Assembly: GCF_012489685.1 (NCBI RefSeq)
Contig: NC_080042.1
Location: forward strand, 21,280,150-21,344,149
Reading direction: 5' to 3'
DNA length: 64,000 nucleotides
Origin: Lotus japonicus
Taxonomy: Eukaryota; Streptophyta; Magnoliopsida; Fabales; Fabaceae
The position numbers and the translations under genes were made by a program. Within the stretch, counting starts at the first letter, position 1, and each line of letters begins with the position of its first letter. This document shows, in pieces, positions 30,672 to 42,514 of this stretch. The notes under the pieces are model-generated. The model saw only the letters and a program-made list of their open reading frames with translations, was not told the DNA's origin and did not search any database.

Positions 30672-33437
30672 ATAAGGTCTGCCCAAAAGATTCTTATCCC
30701 ATTCCCAGCATCGATAAATTGGTCGATGGTGCCTCTGGGAACGAGTTACTCAGCTTGATGGACGCCTATTCGGGGTATCATCAAATTCGGATGCACCCGT
30801 TAGACGAAGACAAGACAGCGTTCATGAAAACCAGGGTTAACTATTGCTACTGAACCATGCCTTTTGGTTTGAAAAATGCTGGTGCTACTTATCAAAGGTT
30901 GATGGATAGGTCTTTGCTAAACAGATCGGAAAAAACATGGAGGTCTACGGAGACGATTTGATAGTAAAATCAGCTTTGGGGGTGGACCATCACCAAGACC
31001 TATCAGAGGCGTTCGCAGAAATCTGCAAGCACAACATGCGACTCAACCCAGAGAAATGCGCGTTTGGCATACTGGCCGGGACGTTTTTGGGCTTCATGAT
31101 CACTTCGAGAGGAATTGAGATCAACCGTGACAAGTGCAAGGCGATTCAGCAAATGAAAAGTCCAACCACGGCGAAGGAAGTACAACGTCTGACGGGGCGG
31201 GTGGCGGCTCTATCAAGATTCTTCCCCCGGTCAGGCGACAGGTCAGCTCCTTTTTACAGGTGTCTTAGGAAAAATGCTATGTTCGAGTGGACGGCGGAGT
31301 GTGAAGAGGCTTTCACTCGTTTGAAAGAGCTCATATCAACCCCGCCGGTTCTGTCTCGCCTAGAGCAAGGGTCCCCACTCCACTTATATTTCTCCATAAG
31401 CGCCAACGCGATTAGCCCCGTCATCCTTCAAGAGATCAACGGCGAGCAGAAGATAGTGTACTTTGTAAGTCACACCTTACAAGGCGCGGAAGTCAGGTAT
31501 CAAAAGATCGAGAAAGCAGCGTTGGCGGTCTTGGTAACGGCTCGCCGACTAAGGCCTTATTTCCAAAGTTTTCCAGTAAGGGTGCGAACGGATCTGCCGT
31601 TGAGACAGGTTCTGCTAAAGCCCGATTTGTTCGGAAGGTTGGTCGCATGGTCTGTAGAGCTGTCATAATATGGGTTACAATATGACAAGCGTGGGACTAT
31701 GAGCGCTCAGTCACTGGTGGATTTTTTTGTGGAATTAACTCCTGATTCCGGTGAACAGGTGAGTACTCAATGGACCCTGTTCGTTGATGGCTCCTCCAAT
31801 AGCAGCGGCAGCGGCGCGGGAGTTACGCTTGAGGGGCCGGGGGAGTTCGCCCTGGAGCAATCTTTGAAGTTTGAATTTTAGGCTACAAACAATCAGGCGG
31901 AGTATGTGGCTTTAATCGTCGGGCTCAAGTTGGCGATCGAAGTTAAAATCGAAAATTTGCTTATTAGGACAGACTAGCAGTTGGTGGCGAGCCAGGTAAC
32001 GGGGGCCTTCCAAGTAAAGGAGCCCAATTTGATCAAATACTTAGAGCGTGTGAGGTATCTCATGGCCCGACTTCGAGAAGTTGTTGTGGAGCATGTCCCT
32101 AGGACACAGAACCAAAGAGCGGACGCCCTGGCCAAGTTAGCAAGCACTCGGAAGCCGGGAAACAATCGGAGCGTGATACAAGAGACACTAGCACACCCCA
32201 GCATCGAGGGAGAGCTGGTGGGTTGTGTAGTGTGTGAGCCACCTGGATGGAACCTATACGCGACATACTCGCTGGAGACCCAGCCAAGGTCGAACAATAC
32301 ACGAAGGAGCAAAGGAGAGAGGCCAGCCACTACATGCTCGTCGACGGCCACTTGTTCCGGCGGGGATTCTCATCGCCCCTGCTGAGGTGTTTGCCCCCGG
32401 AGAAATATGAGGCCATCATGTTTGAGGTTCACGAGGGGGTCTGTTCTAGTCACATAGGAGGAAGGTCTTTGGCGGGCAAGGTGTTGAGAGCACGATTTTA
32501 CTGGCCAACGTTAAGGAAGGATTGCACGGAATATGCACGGAGGTGCAACAAGTGTCAGGTATTCGCTGATCTGATAAAGGCCCCGCCGGAACAGTTGACA
32601 ACTATAAGCGCTCCTTGGTCGTTCGCCATGTGGGGAGTGGATTTGGTCGGATCTTTTCCAGTTGCTAGGTCACAAATGAAGTTTATCCTCGTGGCGGTTG
32701 ATTACTTTACAAAATGTATTGAGGCGGAGCCGCTTGCCAAGATTACTTCGGCGAAAATTTTTAATTTTTACTGGCGACGGATAATCTGCAGATTTGGAGT
32801 ACCACGGACGTTAGTATCTGACAACGGGACCCAATTCACGAGCAAGCAAACACGAGAATTCTACAAGGAGATGGGAATTCAAATGAGGTTCGCCTCAATG
32901 GAACACCCGCAAACAACGGGCAGGTAGAGTCAGCTAACAAGGTAATTTTGCGAGGTTTGAAGCGGCGGCTGGATGAAGCTAGTGGAGCATGGCTGGATGA
33001 GCTCCCAGTAGTTTTATGGTCTTACAACACCACCGAGGGAAACTTCATTCAGAATGACTTACGGGCGGATGCTATGCTACCTGTGGAGATCGATAACTTG
33101 TCTTGGAGAACTGCGTCGCGCCTGGAGGGCGAGAATCAGGCTAATATGGCGATGAAGCTTGATCTGCTATTCGAGACTCGGGAAGAAGCCCGTGTACGAG
33201 AGACAGCGAGTCGCAGGCAAATATGATTCGAAGGTTCCCCCCAGGGCGATGAAGGTGGGAGACTTGGTCCTTAAATGGCGAACAGGCACTACAGGAAACA
33301 AGTTGAGCCCAAACTGGGAAGGACCCTACAGAGTTGCAAAGGTTCTAGGCAAAGGAGCTTACCATCTCGAAGAGCTGGACGGAAGGCGGGTGCCGCGTTC
33401 ATGGAATGTTGCAAGCCTCCGCTATTACTACAGTTAG
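30672..33437 (+). pseudogene. rest of pol: RT C-terminal half, two RNase H modules, integrase
   Basis: RT resumes with KVCPKDSYPIPSIDKLVDG and LMDAYSGYHQIRMHPLDED. A stop at 30851 and a frameshift near 30915 precede the catalytic box, which reads YGDD where plant gypsy elements usually have YVDD or YIDD. RT-RNase H runs to 31668. The second RNase H (LFVDGSSNSSGSGAG ... HVPRTQNQRADALAKLA) has stops at about 31879 and 31975. Integrase (32247-32927) has HEGVCSSHIGG, WGVDLVGSF and VSDNGTQF, then a frameshift right at the catalytic Glu region, and continues to the C-terminal NWEGPYRVAKVLGKG...ASLRYYYS ending at 33437. Confidence 0.85.
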
Positions 33438-34169
33438 TCAAGAAGAGGACAATTTTCTTTTTTGATGAATAAAGGCGTGCTCTTTTTCTCCCAAAGTGGA
33501 GTTTTTTAATGAGGCGCCATAAACAGAAATGTAATGGAATATTGAAGTATAAATAGCATGATATTTTCAGATTTCTTGGTGTCAAAATCGCCATCTCCGG
33601 TCGCCGACGCTAAAGCTAAAGTACTAAATTGTGGTAGGCTGCTCGATGGGACAAGCTTGATCCCCAAAGAAGCTGGCTGGAACCCTAAAGGAGGCGATTC
33701 CATAACGACCTTTGACGTCTGGGAATCGCCCCAGGGAGTCCGATGCAGTCGCCGAACACATTTAACGACGCATAGGGTAAGTCTTCCCAGAATACGGGCG
33801 AGCTCCACGGGCTAGGCAAAAGTCTTGGGCGCCCAATTGGCCATTGGGTCCCATGCATCGTAAGCCCCGCGTGGGCAAAGCCCCGGGCAAAGTCCTCAAA
33901 AATAGAGGTCGTTTTTCCCTAAGGGGGTGGCGTTTTAAAAGCCCAGGAAAGAAAAACCAAGCACGAAGCTCTAGCCAATAAACCATGCGCTTATGTCGTT
34001 AAAATGTAAAACTACCCGAAAAGGCGTGCAGGAAATGATAGGCGAACATCTGTTAATGCCGGGATTAATTAAAGCGATGAAGTTAAATTCGAAAAACCCC
34101 GACGGGCGAGGCTACACAATAAAAAGACAAAGGCATAAAGAGCGACAATATCACGGCGCAAGGAAAAGA
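33438..34169 (+). other. post-pol region of the second gypsy element, left part
   Basis: GC-moderate internal sequence after the integrase stop. No gene or antisense ORF comparable to the one in the first element was found. Confidence 0.5.
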
Positions 34170-34533
34170 TGTAACGCCCCGATTTCTCGAGTGTCACACA
34201 GTAACCAATCACATTTATTTTCACAAAGAATTTTCGCCGTTCATTTAATTAATCTTCAATTAATGACAAAAACTCAATTATTGCGAAACTCTTGAAACTT
34301 TACGAACGAATTTGCGGAATAAATAAATCATGCATTTCTGATTAAAAATAACCTTTAATTAAAACGAGGAAAATAATCCAAAAACATAACTCCGAATCCG
34401 AGGGCGAAGCCCTATACCAAAATACATAAATGATCTCTAAACAGAAATAAATAAGGTTCCAACAATTACGTAAAATAAAGGCAAAATCCGATGTAGCTCT
34501 CATAGGACACTCCAACACATGAAGATCTCGACT

Positions 34534-34851
34534 CTACTCCTCATCATCGCTAGAAATGTATATGATCTCCGAAGTCTCGGTAACTCGACTCTTCCATGGA
34601 TAAGTTGGTTCCCCCTCAGATCCCAAAAGCCATCCACATTGCCTCTTCCTAGGCGGTCTTTCTTCAGTGGCATCCGTAACAGGCTCCAGTGCGGGCATTT
34701 CTACATAGTCACCAACTGGGCTAGCTTCCTTGGGCTCTGGTGGAGAGGACTCCGCATCCTCCTTCTCCTCTATCAACGGTGACTCAGCTGTAGTCTCTTC
34801 TGAAGGATCCTCTTCCTCCTCGTCCTCCAAGGACTCGAGCGGCTTCTCCAC
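34534..34851 (-). CDS. 105-residue acidic ORF inside the probable solo LTR
   Basis: Minus-strand frame starting MEKPLESLEDEEEEDPSEE and ending IYISSDDEE, very rich in Glu, Asp, Ser and Pro with a central RPPRKRQC basic patch. No domain recognised. It may be the end of a coding region of the parent element or chance in a biased sequence. Confidence 0.25.
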   Translation of the reverse strand: MEKPLESLEDEEEEDPSEETTAESPLIEEKEDAESSPPEPKEASPVGDYVEMPALEPVTDATEERPPRKRQCGWLLGSEGEPTYPWKSRVTETSEIIYISSDDEE

Positions 34852-36369
34852 GGTAGTCTAATCAAATCTAGCACGAGGGTGAGGCAACATGTAGTGTGGT
34901 TTCAGTGTTCTTCTGCTATCTTAAAATGATGTCCCTTCCCTTACGTTCAGATTGATGTTAGTAGATCAAAACACATATATATTAGAGCATGAGTTTTTAG
35001 TTGAAAAATTAGAGAGTTTGTCTTGAGTGCGAGGAGAGGACTTGTGCTTAATTCAAGTAGCGGGAGTGATCGAGTTGGAGAAAGAGCAAGTTTCGCGTTA
35101 CAAAACTAGACGAAGCACAGGTAAGGGCAACTTACTTGCTAGATAATGCTTTAGGCGTCGATAATTTCGACTTGTATATTGCTTATATTGATTGTTCTGG
35201 GGTTTTCGCCAAATATTTATTTTTGAGGCTTCGACCGTCTTCATGATTATGTTGAGCTAAATTACATCGTATTGTTCATGTAAGGCCCTTGATAATTTTG
35301 TATACATCCTGTTGGATTGTATTAACTCAAATTAATGATATTTATGCAAATGCGGAGTGTGGGAAACAATAGGTTATGTCATGTGGTGACAGGGTTTTCT
35401 TAGAAGAATTTTGGGTAGGCTCTGACCAGGGATCTGAGCTATAGCCGTGTTGAGTTTCGAGACTTTTCCCGGGGACGACACTTGGGGTTATTGGGAACTT
35501 TTGAATAGTTAGGATTCTGAAACAAAAAGATAAATGAAACCTTGACTTTATCAATCAATTCCATAATGAACTAACTCAAAGGGGAACGTTTTAAGTAATA
35601 ATCAGAACATTCTGAAAAAGACTTAGGAGTTGCAAATGTTTTGGAAAAGGGAAAAGTCGACGATCCGAGTGCTAAGGGAGTGCAAATAGCACCTTCCTTT
35701 GCTCATTGAGCAGTTTGTTTGCTACCCAAAGGATAAGCATGAGTGACTGGAGAAGCCACTGAGTGCGGTTAGCACTCTTGCTTTTAAAAGCTTTTGTTGA
35801 TGAATCGACGTCTACCTTCGAGTGTTTTTTTGAGACAATACTCTTAACTAGACATTTGGCGTGGTGAGGACGATATTTTGGTTGGCTAATCATATTGCAC
35901 CATGCACACATTTTGAGGTCAAATGCGATGGGATGTCGGGCCTCGGTGAAGCCGTAAACGGTCATAAGATCGGGTATTCACATGAGAAGAACACCAAAAG
36001 TATTTCTTCGGCATAGCAAACGGAAATGGTTAACCCAGGTGGGTTAGGACTGATCCGACTATGCCAGGGATAGTAAGCGACACCCGAGCGGAAATGGTTA
36101 AACTCAAGGCCTGTGTTAGGACTGACTCGATGGTGCCCAGCCCATATTTTTCGGAGCATGTTTTTAGCATAACATTGCACTTCATACCATGCACCTAGTT
36201 ATATTATGGTTTGATATTGATGAATATTGTTAACTGTAACATGATGACTTGATAATTATATGCTTATGATAAGCCTTATTGAACCTATGTATCTATCCCC
36301 TTTATCTTGTACCTGTTGTTTGTAATATACTTTATTCTGTGAGTTGACCCTCGCACCTGCCTTGTTTGT

Positions 36370-37173
36370 ATGTTTGTGTTTGGGCGGTCGGCAAACTGCC
36401 AGATGAGCCTGAACGGTTGGTTCGAGACGGCCCACCACACGGGGCGGAACCGATACGAGATGCTTGATAGGCTCGACCCCACTGCTTCGGTGATCGACCC
36501 CGCCGGTCACCGAGCACAGTACACGGGGAGAGTCATTGAGGAGCGAACAAATGAGCATGGACACTTGACTAGGGGAGTGCTACGACGGATGACGCTGAGC
36601 TTCAACCTACCACCATCAGTGAGCAGTGGACCCGGCTCCGGTGTGCCGCCACCTTCATCACCTCCATCTTCCGAGGAGGAAGAGGACCCCGTAGAGGATC
36701 TTTCTACCTTTGGTGCACCTCACGGACAGACCCCTCAGGCCGTCGTCAACCCAGTGGACATTCCTTCCACCTCGAGGCTCGTAGAGCCGAAGAGGGAGCC
36801 AGTCGTCGCATCTCCTTCTCAGCTCTGTGCATCATCTTCCTCACGTGGCTACCGCGTGGAACCTTTGGTACGCATGGAGGAGAGGCTTGTACGATCTGAG
36901 GTGATTGACGTGGAGACTGGCGTGGCTAGGGCTCAGTTCAGGGTGGCGAGACGCGAGGTCGTAGACTTGGACGCAGATGTGATTACCGTGGAGGACTCCG
37001 TCACAGAGGAGATTACACCAGCGAGGAGGAGGAGGAGGGTAGGCAGACCTGCTTCTTTGAGTGATTGGGTAGGTGTTTTAGTCGTAGCTCTGATTAGTCG
37101 TGTCTGTATTTTGGGGCAGGGTAGGTCCTCGACTTTTTGTGTGGTTCCATGCGATGGGAACCACAGGGAGTAG
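36370..37173 (+). CDS. 267-residue ORF of unknown function inside the probable solo LTR
   Basis: An uninterrupted plus-strand frame beginning MFVFGRSANCQMSL, then a Ser/Pro-rich and acidic middle (PPSSPPSSEEEEDPVEDLS), then VIDVETGVARAQFRVARREV and an Arg-rich RRRRRVGRP block. It is GC-richer than the rest of the segment. No family recognised. An 800-bp open frame within a 3.3-kb LTR-like segment is unusual, so either the segment is more than an LTR or the LTR contains a gene-derived piece. Confidence 0.4.
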   Translation: MFVFGRSANCQMSLNGWFETAHHTGRNRYEMLDRLDPTASVIDPAGHRAQYTGRVIEERTNEHGHLTRGVLRRMTLSFNLPPSVSSGPGSGVPPPSSPPSSEEEEDPVEDLSTFGAPHGQTPQAVVNPVDIPSTSRLVEPKREPVVASPSQLCASSSSRGYRVEPLVRMEERLVRSEVIDVETGVARAQFRVARREVVDLDADVITVEDSVTEEITPARRRRRVGRPASLSDWVGVLVVALISRVCILGQGRSSTFCVVPCDGNHRE

Positions 37174-37480
37174 TCGGACGTAGGAGGTCAGGAGGAGGCC
37201 ATTTTGGGCTAACTCTCCCACTTTTGAGAACTTGTACTTATGACTTTATCACTCTGATCACTAGGCTTGTACATATTGCCTCCGAGCTCACTCTTGTAAC
37301 TTTTGCTACTTATGGTTACAACGGGACTGTATATATATTGTACATTAGTTTATGTTGCGAAATCTTGGGTTGAGTCTTTTATTTTAAAAGGAAAAGAAAA
37401 CAAAAAATAAATTTACTTGCATTTTCTGCTTAATTTATTTATGGTTACTAAAGTGACCCTCGAGAAATCGGGGTGTTACA

Positions 37481-37795
37481 CTTCTCATCTTTCTCGGACT
37501 TGTGGACTTGTGGACTTGTAGACTTGTGGTCTGGGGAACTTGCGGGCCTTCGGCGGTTTTTCATTAGAACGCCGTGTTGGCGACCTATAATTCTTTTTCA
37601 TTAAGAACGCCATGTTGGCGACCTATAATTAAAGCATGCCGTGTTGACGACCTTTAATTCTTTCTCATTAAGAACGCCATGTTGGCGACCTATAATTAAA
37701 GCATGTGTAAAAAAACAAATAAGCTTAACAGAGCAAGGGAATTCTTAAAGACACATTCGACTTTGCCTTTCAAAGCCTGGTGTCTTGTGGACTCC
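37481..37795 (+). repeat. post-pol region of the second gypsy element, right part, with 35-bp repeats
   Basis: Short GACTTGTGG repeats (37496-37535) are followed by four copies of a 35-bp unit around GCCATGTTGGCGACCTATAATT (starts near 37567, 37601, 37637, 37672), alternating as a 70-bp dimer. Confidence 0.75.
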
Positions 37796-38059
37796 TGGAC
37801 CGGGCGAGCCCTATAGGGGCAACGCCCGGGGGTCGGCCGCCAGTTGGTGGGGTGCTTGGCCACTTCGTAGGGCATGTGTGCGGCCCAAGTGGCCCATCCC
37901 AAGGCAAGTTAGTTATGCGGGGCCCATACCCTCCAGCACTATAAATAGGTAGCGGTTATCTATTGTAAGGGCTTTTGACTCAATTGCTAAATAAACAAGT
38001 GAAATTCAGAGAATCTCTCCTCCGACTCTCTCTTCTTCTCTCCGTCTTTAAGCATTCAT
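37796..38059 (+). repeat. 3' LTR of the second gypsy element, 3'-truncated
   Basis: Aligns with 26151-26414 to GCATTCAT and then diverges; about 48 bp of the LTR end are missing or replaced. Confidence 0.78.
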
Positions 38060-39540
38060 TCTTCTCCACCCGCGGCCGCCACCAAGTCGTTGTTGCGGTT
38101 GTCTCCGGCGATGAGTAGTCTAGGAGTAATTTTATTAACCCTTAATTAGCATTTAATTTCTTATTTGAATTATAGATTGATTTACCTTTATTTGAATTCA
38201 AATTCTATCTCCATCTCTGTCGAGGTTGACGGTGCACAAAGAAGAAGCAAGGTTTGTATTTCCATGAAGCAAGGATTGTTCCCTATATGTTCTGTTGAAT
38301 TAATGCACCTCTATGAGTTGTTCTTAAGAATTACAACTACTGGTTGTGATTTTATTTTATGATTTCTATTTTCAGGGGTATGTTGTCAGTGCTCTAGCTT
38401 GCCAGTGGCAGAAGAAGGCTGAGATTAAGCATGGGTTGGACACATGTATTGTTTTTATCATTACTGTTTATATATAGCATGAGATTTTGCACATGTGAGG
38501 AATTACCGATCTTTTTGCCATCATCTTAATCATATGCCCTGTATTCCATTACTCAACCTTTTTCCCTTTTAGAGCTTCTTTGTTCTCATATCATTTTAGT
38601 TGGTTCAGGATCTGGTCTGCATATATATTTCCTGTATTTGGGTCCTCACATAGCCCTGTCTACAATAAAAGGAATGCATTATAGTCGAAATTAATTATTT
38701 CACCATCTCTTTTTTTATCAAGAATTTAAGGTTTTCGTCCATGAGTCACTGAATTAAGGTATCAAGTGAAGTATTTTACCACCTGCAATTTGCAGCCTAT
38801 CATATTGCATAATTGATTAATTCAGATAGAATATCTATCATACAGAATCAGACACCACATAAGAAAAATCCTGTAATGGGAGCCTAGCACATCATATTTT
38901 TGTCCATCAAGTATTTATGGTTTCATATAGATTTTTAAGGATAAAAGTATGTTCACAGTCATTTCACCTTTACCCCAATGAAAAAGATTGATAAAGAAAA
39001 ATGGGAGATATAATTGATGCTGGAGTTAATATTCCTTTTTTTCATGTGATTTTATTTTTTTTTATTTTCAGGTTCTCTTATTAAAAGAGTGTGGTAGGAA
39101 AAGCTCCCTGGATAACCAAAGTTCAGAGTTTTAAGATAAGCCACATTGAGCTCTTCCCAACTCCTTTTCATGGATATGCAGGTTTGATATGTTTGCTTTA
39201 TTTTTTGACATTAGATCATAAGTTTGATTAGATCATAAAATTGGAATAGAAGAGAAGTGATGTAACTGCATAATAATGATTATTGTGAAGATTTATGATA
39301 CATGTCCAAACCTGTAGCACATCTGGTAGGATATAGATTGCTGCAAATGCATCATTGACCTTGCTTTTACAATCATTCTCTTTTTCCCATTTTTTCTATG
39401 TGTAATGCTTGGTTTAGTGATTGGAAATTATGAATGACAACTACAAGGCTTGATTCTAAAGGCACTCCTCATCCAAGCTATAAGCTTTTCAGAAGCAATC
39501 TCTTTGTAAACAATATCTTTTAAACAGTTGTTTAGTTTAC
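38060..39540. other. unassigned AT-rich DNA, possible exon remnants
   Basis: Begins with a short GC-rich piece (CACCCGCGGCCGCC) of unknown origin. Two stretches look like old exons between splice-like signals: 38377-38440 (frame GYVVSALACQWQKKAEIKHG) and 39060-39180 (frame KAPWITKVQSFKISHIE). Neither is complete and I do not recognise them. The rest is intron-like. Confidence 0.3.
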
Positions 39541-40007
39541 CTTTAGGAGATCAAGGTTGATCGGATCCTAGAGAAGACAAAGAGAGTGAATCTTAGTGTG
39601 AGCTAAGTCAGTGTATTGTTAGTCACTTGTAGGTTTCAAGTGCAGTTGTAACAAATCTCTGATTAGTGAATTGCCTTCATTCTAAGAAGGAAGAAATCAC
39701 CTTCACGGGTGGACTGGACTAGCTTGAGTGATTCATCAAGTGAACCAGGATAAAATCCTTGTGTGCTTTTCTCATCTCTTATCTTAAGCACTTTACTTGT
39801 GTCTCGAAAAATTTGTTAAAATCTTAAGTTATAAGTTTTATTCTGAAAACGCTATTCAAACCCCCCTCTTTCTATCGTTTTCATACCTTTAGTTGCTAGT
39901 TCACAGATTTGTTAGTCACCGAGCAACGTGTGCTAGTGCAGTTGTAACAATCTTTGATTAGCGAATTACCTTCATTCTACGAAGGAAGGAATTACCTTAA
40001 CGGGTGG
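39541..40007. repeat. copia-like LTR fragment
   Basis: The piece AAAACGCTATTCAAACCCCC with TTTCTATCGTTTT resembles the end of Ty1/copia LTRs in plants, and the part before it (AGTTGTAACAAATCT ... TTCATTCTAAGAAGG ... ACGGGTGG) recurs diverged at 39935-40007. It is cut off by the element at 40008. No primer site or coding part remains. Confidence 0.5.
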
Positions 40008-42499
40008 TGTAAGACCCGAAATTTAATAGACCGCTTATTTACTTAATTTCTTTAAATTAAGGTAACCCGTATTATTTTTTAATTATTTTTGATTGAATAT
40101 TATTCACGCCACGACGGCGGGAAATACCTTAAGGAATACTTTCCTTACAATCATTTAATCGCGTGTTTATATTTATTATTTCTATATTATTTTCTTAACT
40201 CGAATCTAATCGCGATTCGGGAAAATTAATTAAGTAGTAATTAATTTCAATATTTTGATTTTATAAAGTTATTTAAAAGTAAGGATTTAATTATAATTAT
40301 TTTTTTGTGTATTATTTTATTTTTAATCTTAATATTTTCTACTCTTTATTTATCACTTTCTTTAATGAAAAGATAACCTGCTCTAACAGGTCACCTTTAT
40401 TATTTACCTATGTTAGCCTATCAAGCATCAAAAAGGAATATTCTTTATTCCTTTTCTTTCCCAACCACTCATTCAAAATATTTATTTTTCCTCTTATCCT
40501 CACCCCACATTCAAATTTCTGATCACACTCTCTCTCCACGTAGGACCCACCCCACCAATCAGAATTCAATACTCTCTCTCCCCCAATTCACTCTCATTCA
40601 CGCTCTCTCCCCTTCCACAATCGACATCTCCCTCTCACTTTCTTTTTCTTCTCCATTTTTCTGCTCCTCCATTTTACACACACCACCTCCTTCTCCTCTC
40701 ATGGCCGCCGCCACCCAAGGCCAAGCCGCCACCACAGCGAGCCTTCTCCTCTGCTCACGCGAACCACCACTTCCATGCCTCTTCACCGCGAACGCACCAC
40801 CACCATAGGTGACCGCCGCCGCCTCTCCTCAGTTCTCCAGCAAGCATGGCGGCCACAACCGACATCACCCACTCCCAGCGCCATGAACGGCGCCACCAAC
40901 GCAAGGACAAGAGAGAAAACGAAACCCTAAAAAAACCGCCACCTTCCAACTCCGATCTCCGGCGAACCACTGAGTTTTTGGAGAAACCAACCACACCATG
41001 GAACTCCCCTCGACGTGCGCTGCACAACCCCTAAAGAAATTTCTGATTCCGACAACCTTCGTCGGGTACCGCCGCCGGCCACCGTGACCACCGTCTTCTC
41101 CGGCCAACCTTCGCCGGAGATGTCACTGAACTCAGAACCAGGATGCTCTCCTCCTCCTCTTGCTGAATTGATTATCAATTTTGGTTAAGAGATTAATCCT
41201 CCCTTCCAATTTCTGCTTTTCCCTTTTCAAAACCCTAATTCCTTTTCCCTCTATCAACTTCTAATTCCCATTCTGTGTTATACACCACTGTTGCTCAGAG
41301 CTTGATGGTCCTCAGAGGAAGGCAGAAGCTGCTGTTAGAGAGGATGAAGAAGCAATACAGAACCTTAGCCATGAGGCTTAAGGTAGAAAGGGATATATTT
41401 TTCTGTTTTGGGTATGTTTTAATTCTTGTAGGGGCTGAAAATGTTTTTGAAAATGTAAGGGTATTGGAGATGGTTAATCTCTGGTTAGTTTTGTTGTTTA
41501 TGTATTGATTACCTCTGGATGAGCATGGGTTCGATATTAGATTAGGAGAAGTTATGCTGTTGTTGTCCTGTGATTATAGTAGCCGCTGTTCTGTCAAATA
41601 CGTAGGTTTAATGACCGAATTTGAAGTAGTCTTCATAAGAATTGTAGCATTTTCTGTTAGCAAACTTTTGCCACTGGTTTCATGTAATTTCGATTTCTCT
41701 AGCTCAAGTTATACGCATTTTAGTGAGCACGGGTTAAGCTGTCCCGTTTCTCACGAACTGCTGTAGTATTCGATTTATCCTGAATTTTGTACTTCGAATT
41801 TGGCCTTGAAAATTTATGAGGATTTACAAAACCTGTAGATGAAATCAGGATAAAAATATTAGATTTTTCGGAGTTTATTTGACGTATTTAAAAATTAGCT
41901 AAAGTCGGTGTACATTTGATGTTTGTTTTGACAAAATCACTTATTTCAAGCGAAAAGTGTTGTTTATGGAAAAGTTTGAGAAAACCTTTCATTTTAAAAT
42001 TGTATTACAATGTTTGGTGTAGGAAAACATCTTTCGAAACTTACTTACGCATGTTGTTTATTCGTTTATGAAAATCAAGAACGTTCGAGTCTTTACGCAC
42101 ATTTATTCGTTAAAAAGCGATTGCGAAAAGTTTTGAAAGTCGAACGAGTTTTTTTGAGTGTTATAGAATAAGTGTTCGCATTTGAGGTTTTGGGTAGGTT
42201 CCGGTGCATTGCTTTCCTATGGTTACCAGTGTGGAAATCAGGGGGAGTATATCGGATCTATGGAGTCATTGCATAGTGGGTCCGTTGTTGGATCTTATTT
42301 TATTTGTCCTGTCTTTTACGTTGTGCCTTAGTCAAGGCCAGATGTAAATTATTACGGTTGGGAGTATGCATTACATGTTTTAGAAACACTTTGAAAAGGA
42401 AAAAAAATATATACTCACATTTATAAATCACTTTTGGAAAAGAGTGCATATTTACTTTAACATGTTACTACCGTGTCACTCGAAAATCGGGGTGTTACA
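40008..42499 (+). repeat. 5' LTR (2492 bp) of the LARD-like element
   Basis: Starts TGTAAGACCCGAAATTTAAT, ends AATCGGGGTGTTACA. The piece 40500-41190 is C-rich with short Ser/Pro/His-rich frames which I regard as fortuitous, although ATGGCCGCCGCC at 40700 gives it the look of a gene start. Confidence 0.82.
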
Positions 42500-42502
42500 T
42501 TG

Positions 42503-42514
42503 TGGTATCAGAGC
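42503..42514 (+). other. primer binding site of the LARD-like element
   Basis: TGGTATCAGAGC, complementary to initiator tRNA-Met, three bases after the LTR end. Confidence 0.85.

Larger units (their letters stand above)
34170..37480. mobile_element. probable solo LTR (3.3 kb) of a gypsy element with long terminal inverted repeats
   Basis: Begins TGTAACGCCCCGATTTCTCG and ends CGAGAAATCGGGGTGTTACA; the two ends pair for about 39 bases. The right end closely resembles the LTR end of the element at 40008-42499 (AATCGGGGTGTTACA), so I read it as one LTR of a related family left by LTR-LTR recombination. No primer site follows at 37481 and no 5-bp target duplication is visible (AAAGA versus CTTCT), so a DNA transposon or a rearranged element remains possible. 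An imperfect direct repeat (GCGGAAATGGTTAA-type) lies at 36020-36115. Confidence 0.55.
26151..38059 (+). mobile_element. second Ty3/gypsy element (Tat-type), old, with two nested insertions
   Basis: The 5' LTR is 26151-26462 and a partial 3' LTR is 37796-38059; both start TGGACCGGGCGAGCC and share ACTATAAATAGGTAGCG. The LTRs differ at many positions, so the element is much older than the one at 1280-12189. The interior keeps a short gag remnant, protease, RT, two RNase H modules and integrase, with stops and frameshifts. A CACTA element splits RT at 27566-30671 and a probable solo LTR sits at 34170-37480 in the post-pol region. No target duplication is identifiable because the 3' LTR end is missing. 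Confidence 0.85.

Noticed and set aside
30937..30960. YGDD in place of YVDD/YIDD in the old gypsy RT as a functional variant
   Set aside because: The element is full of stops and frameshifts, so the change is most likely neutral decay.
37567..37705. Regularly spaced repeats considered as a CRISPR-like array
   Set aside because: Plant nuclear DNA; the repeats are contiguous tandem units without unique spacers.
40410..40808. Ser/Pro-rich frame in the long LTR, repeated at 44624-45191
   Set aside because: C/T-rich low-complexity sequence; the two copies diverge by indels that change frame.
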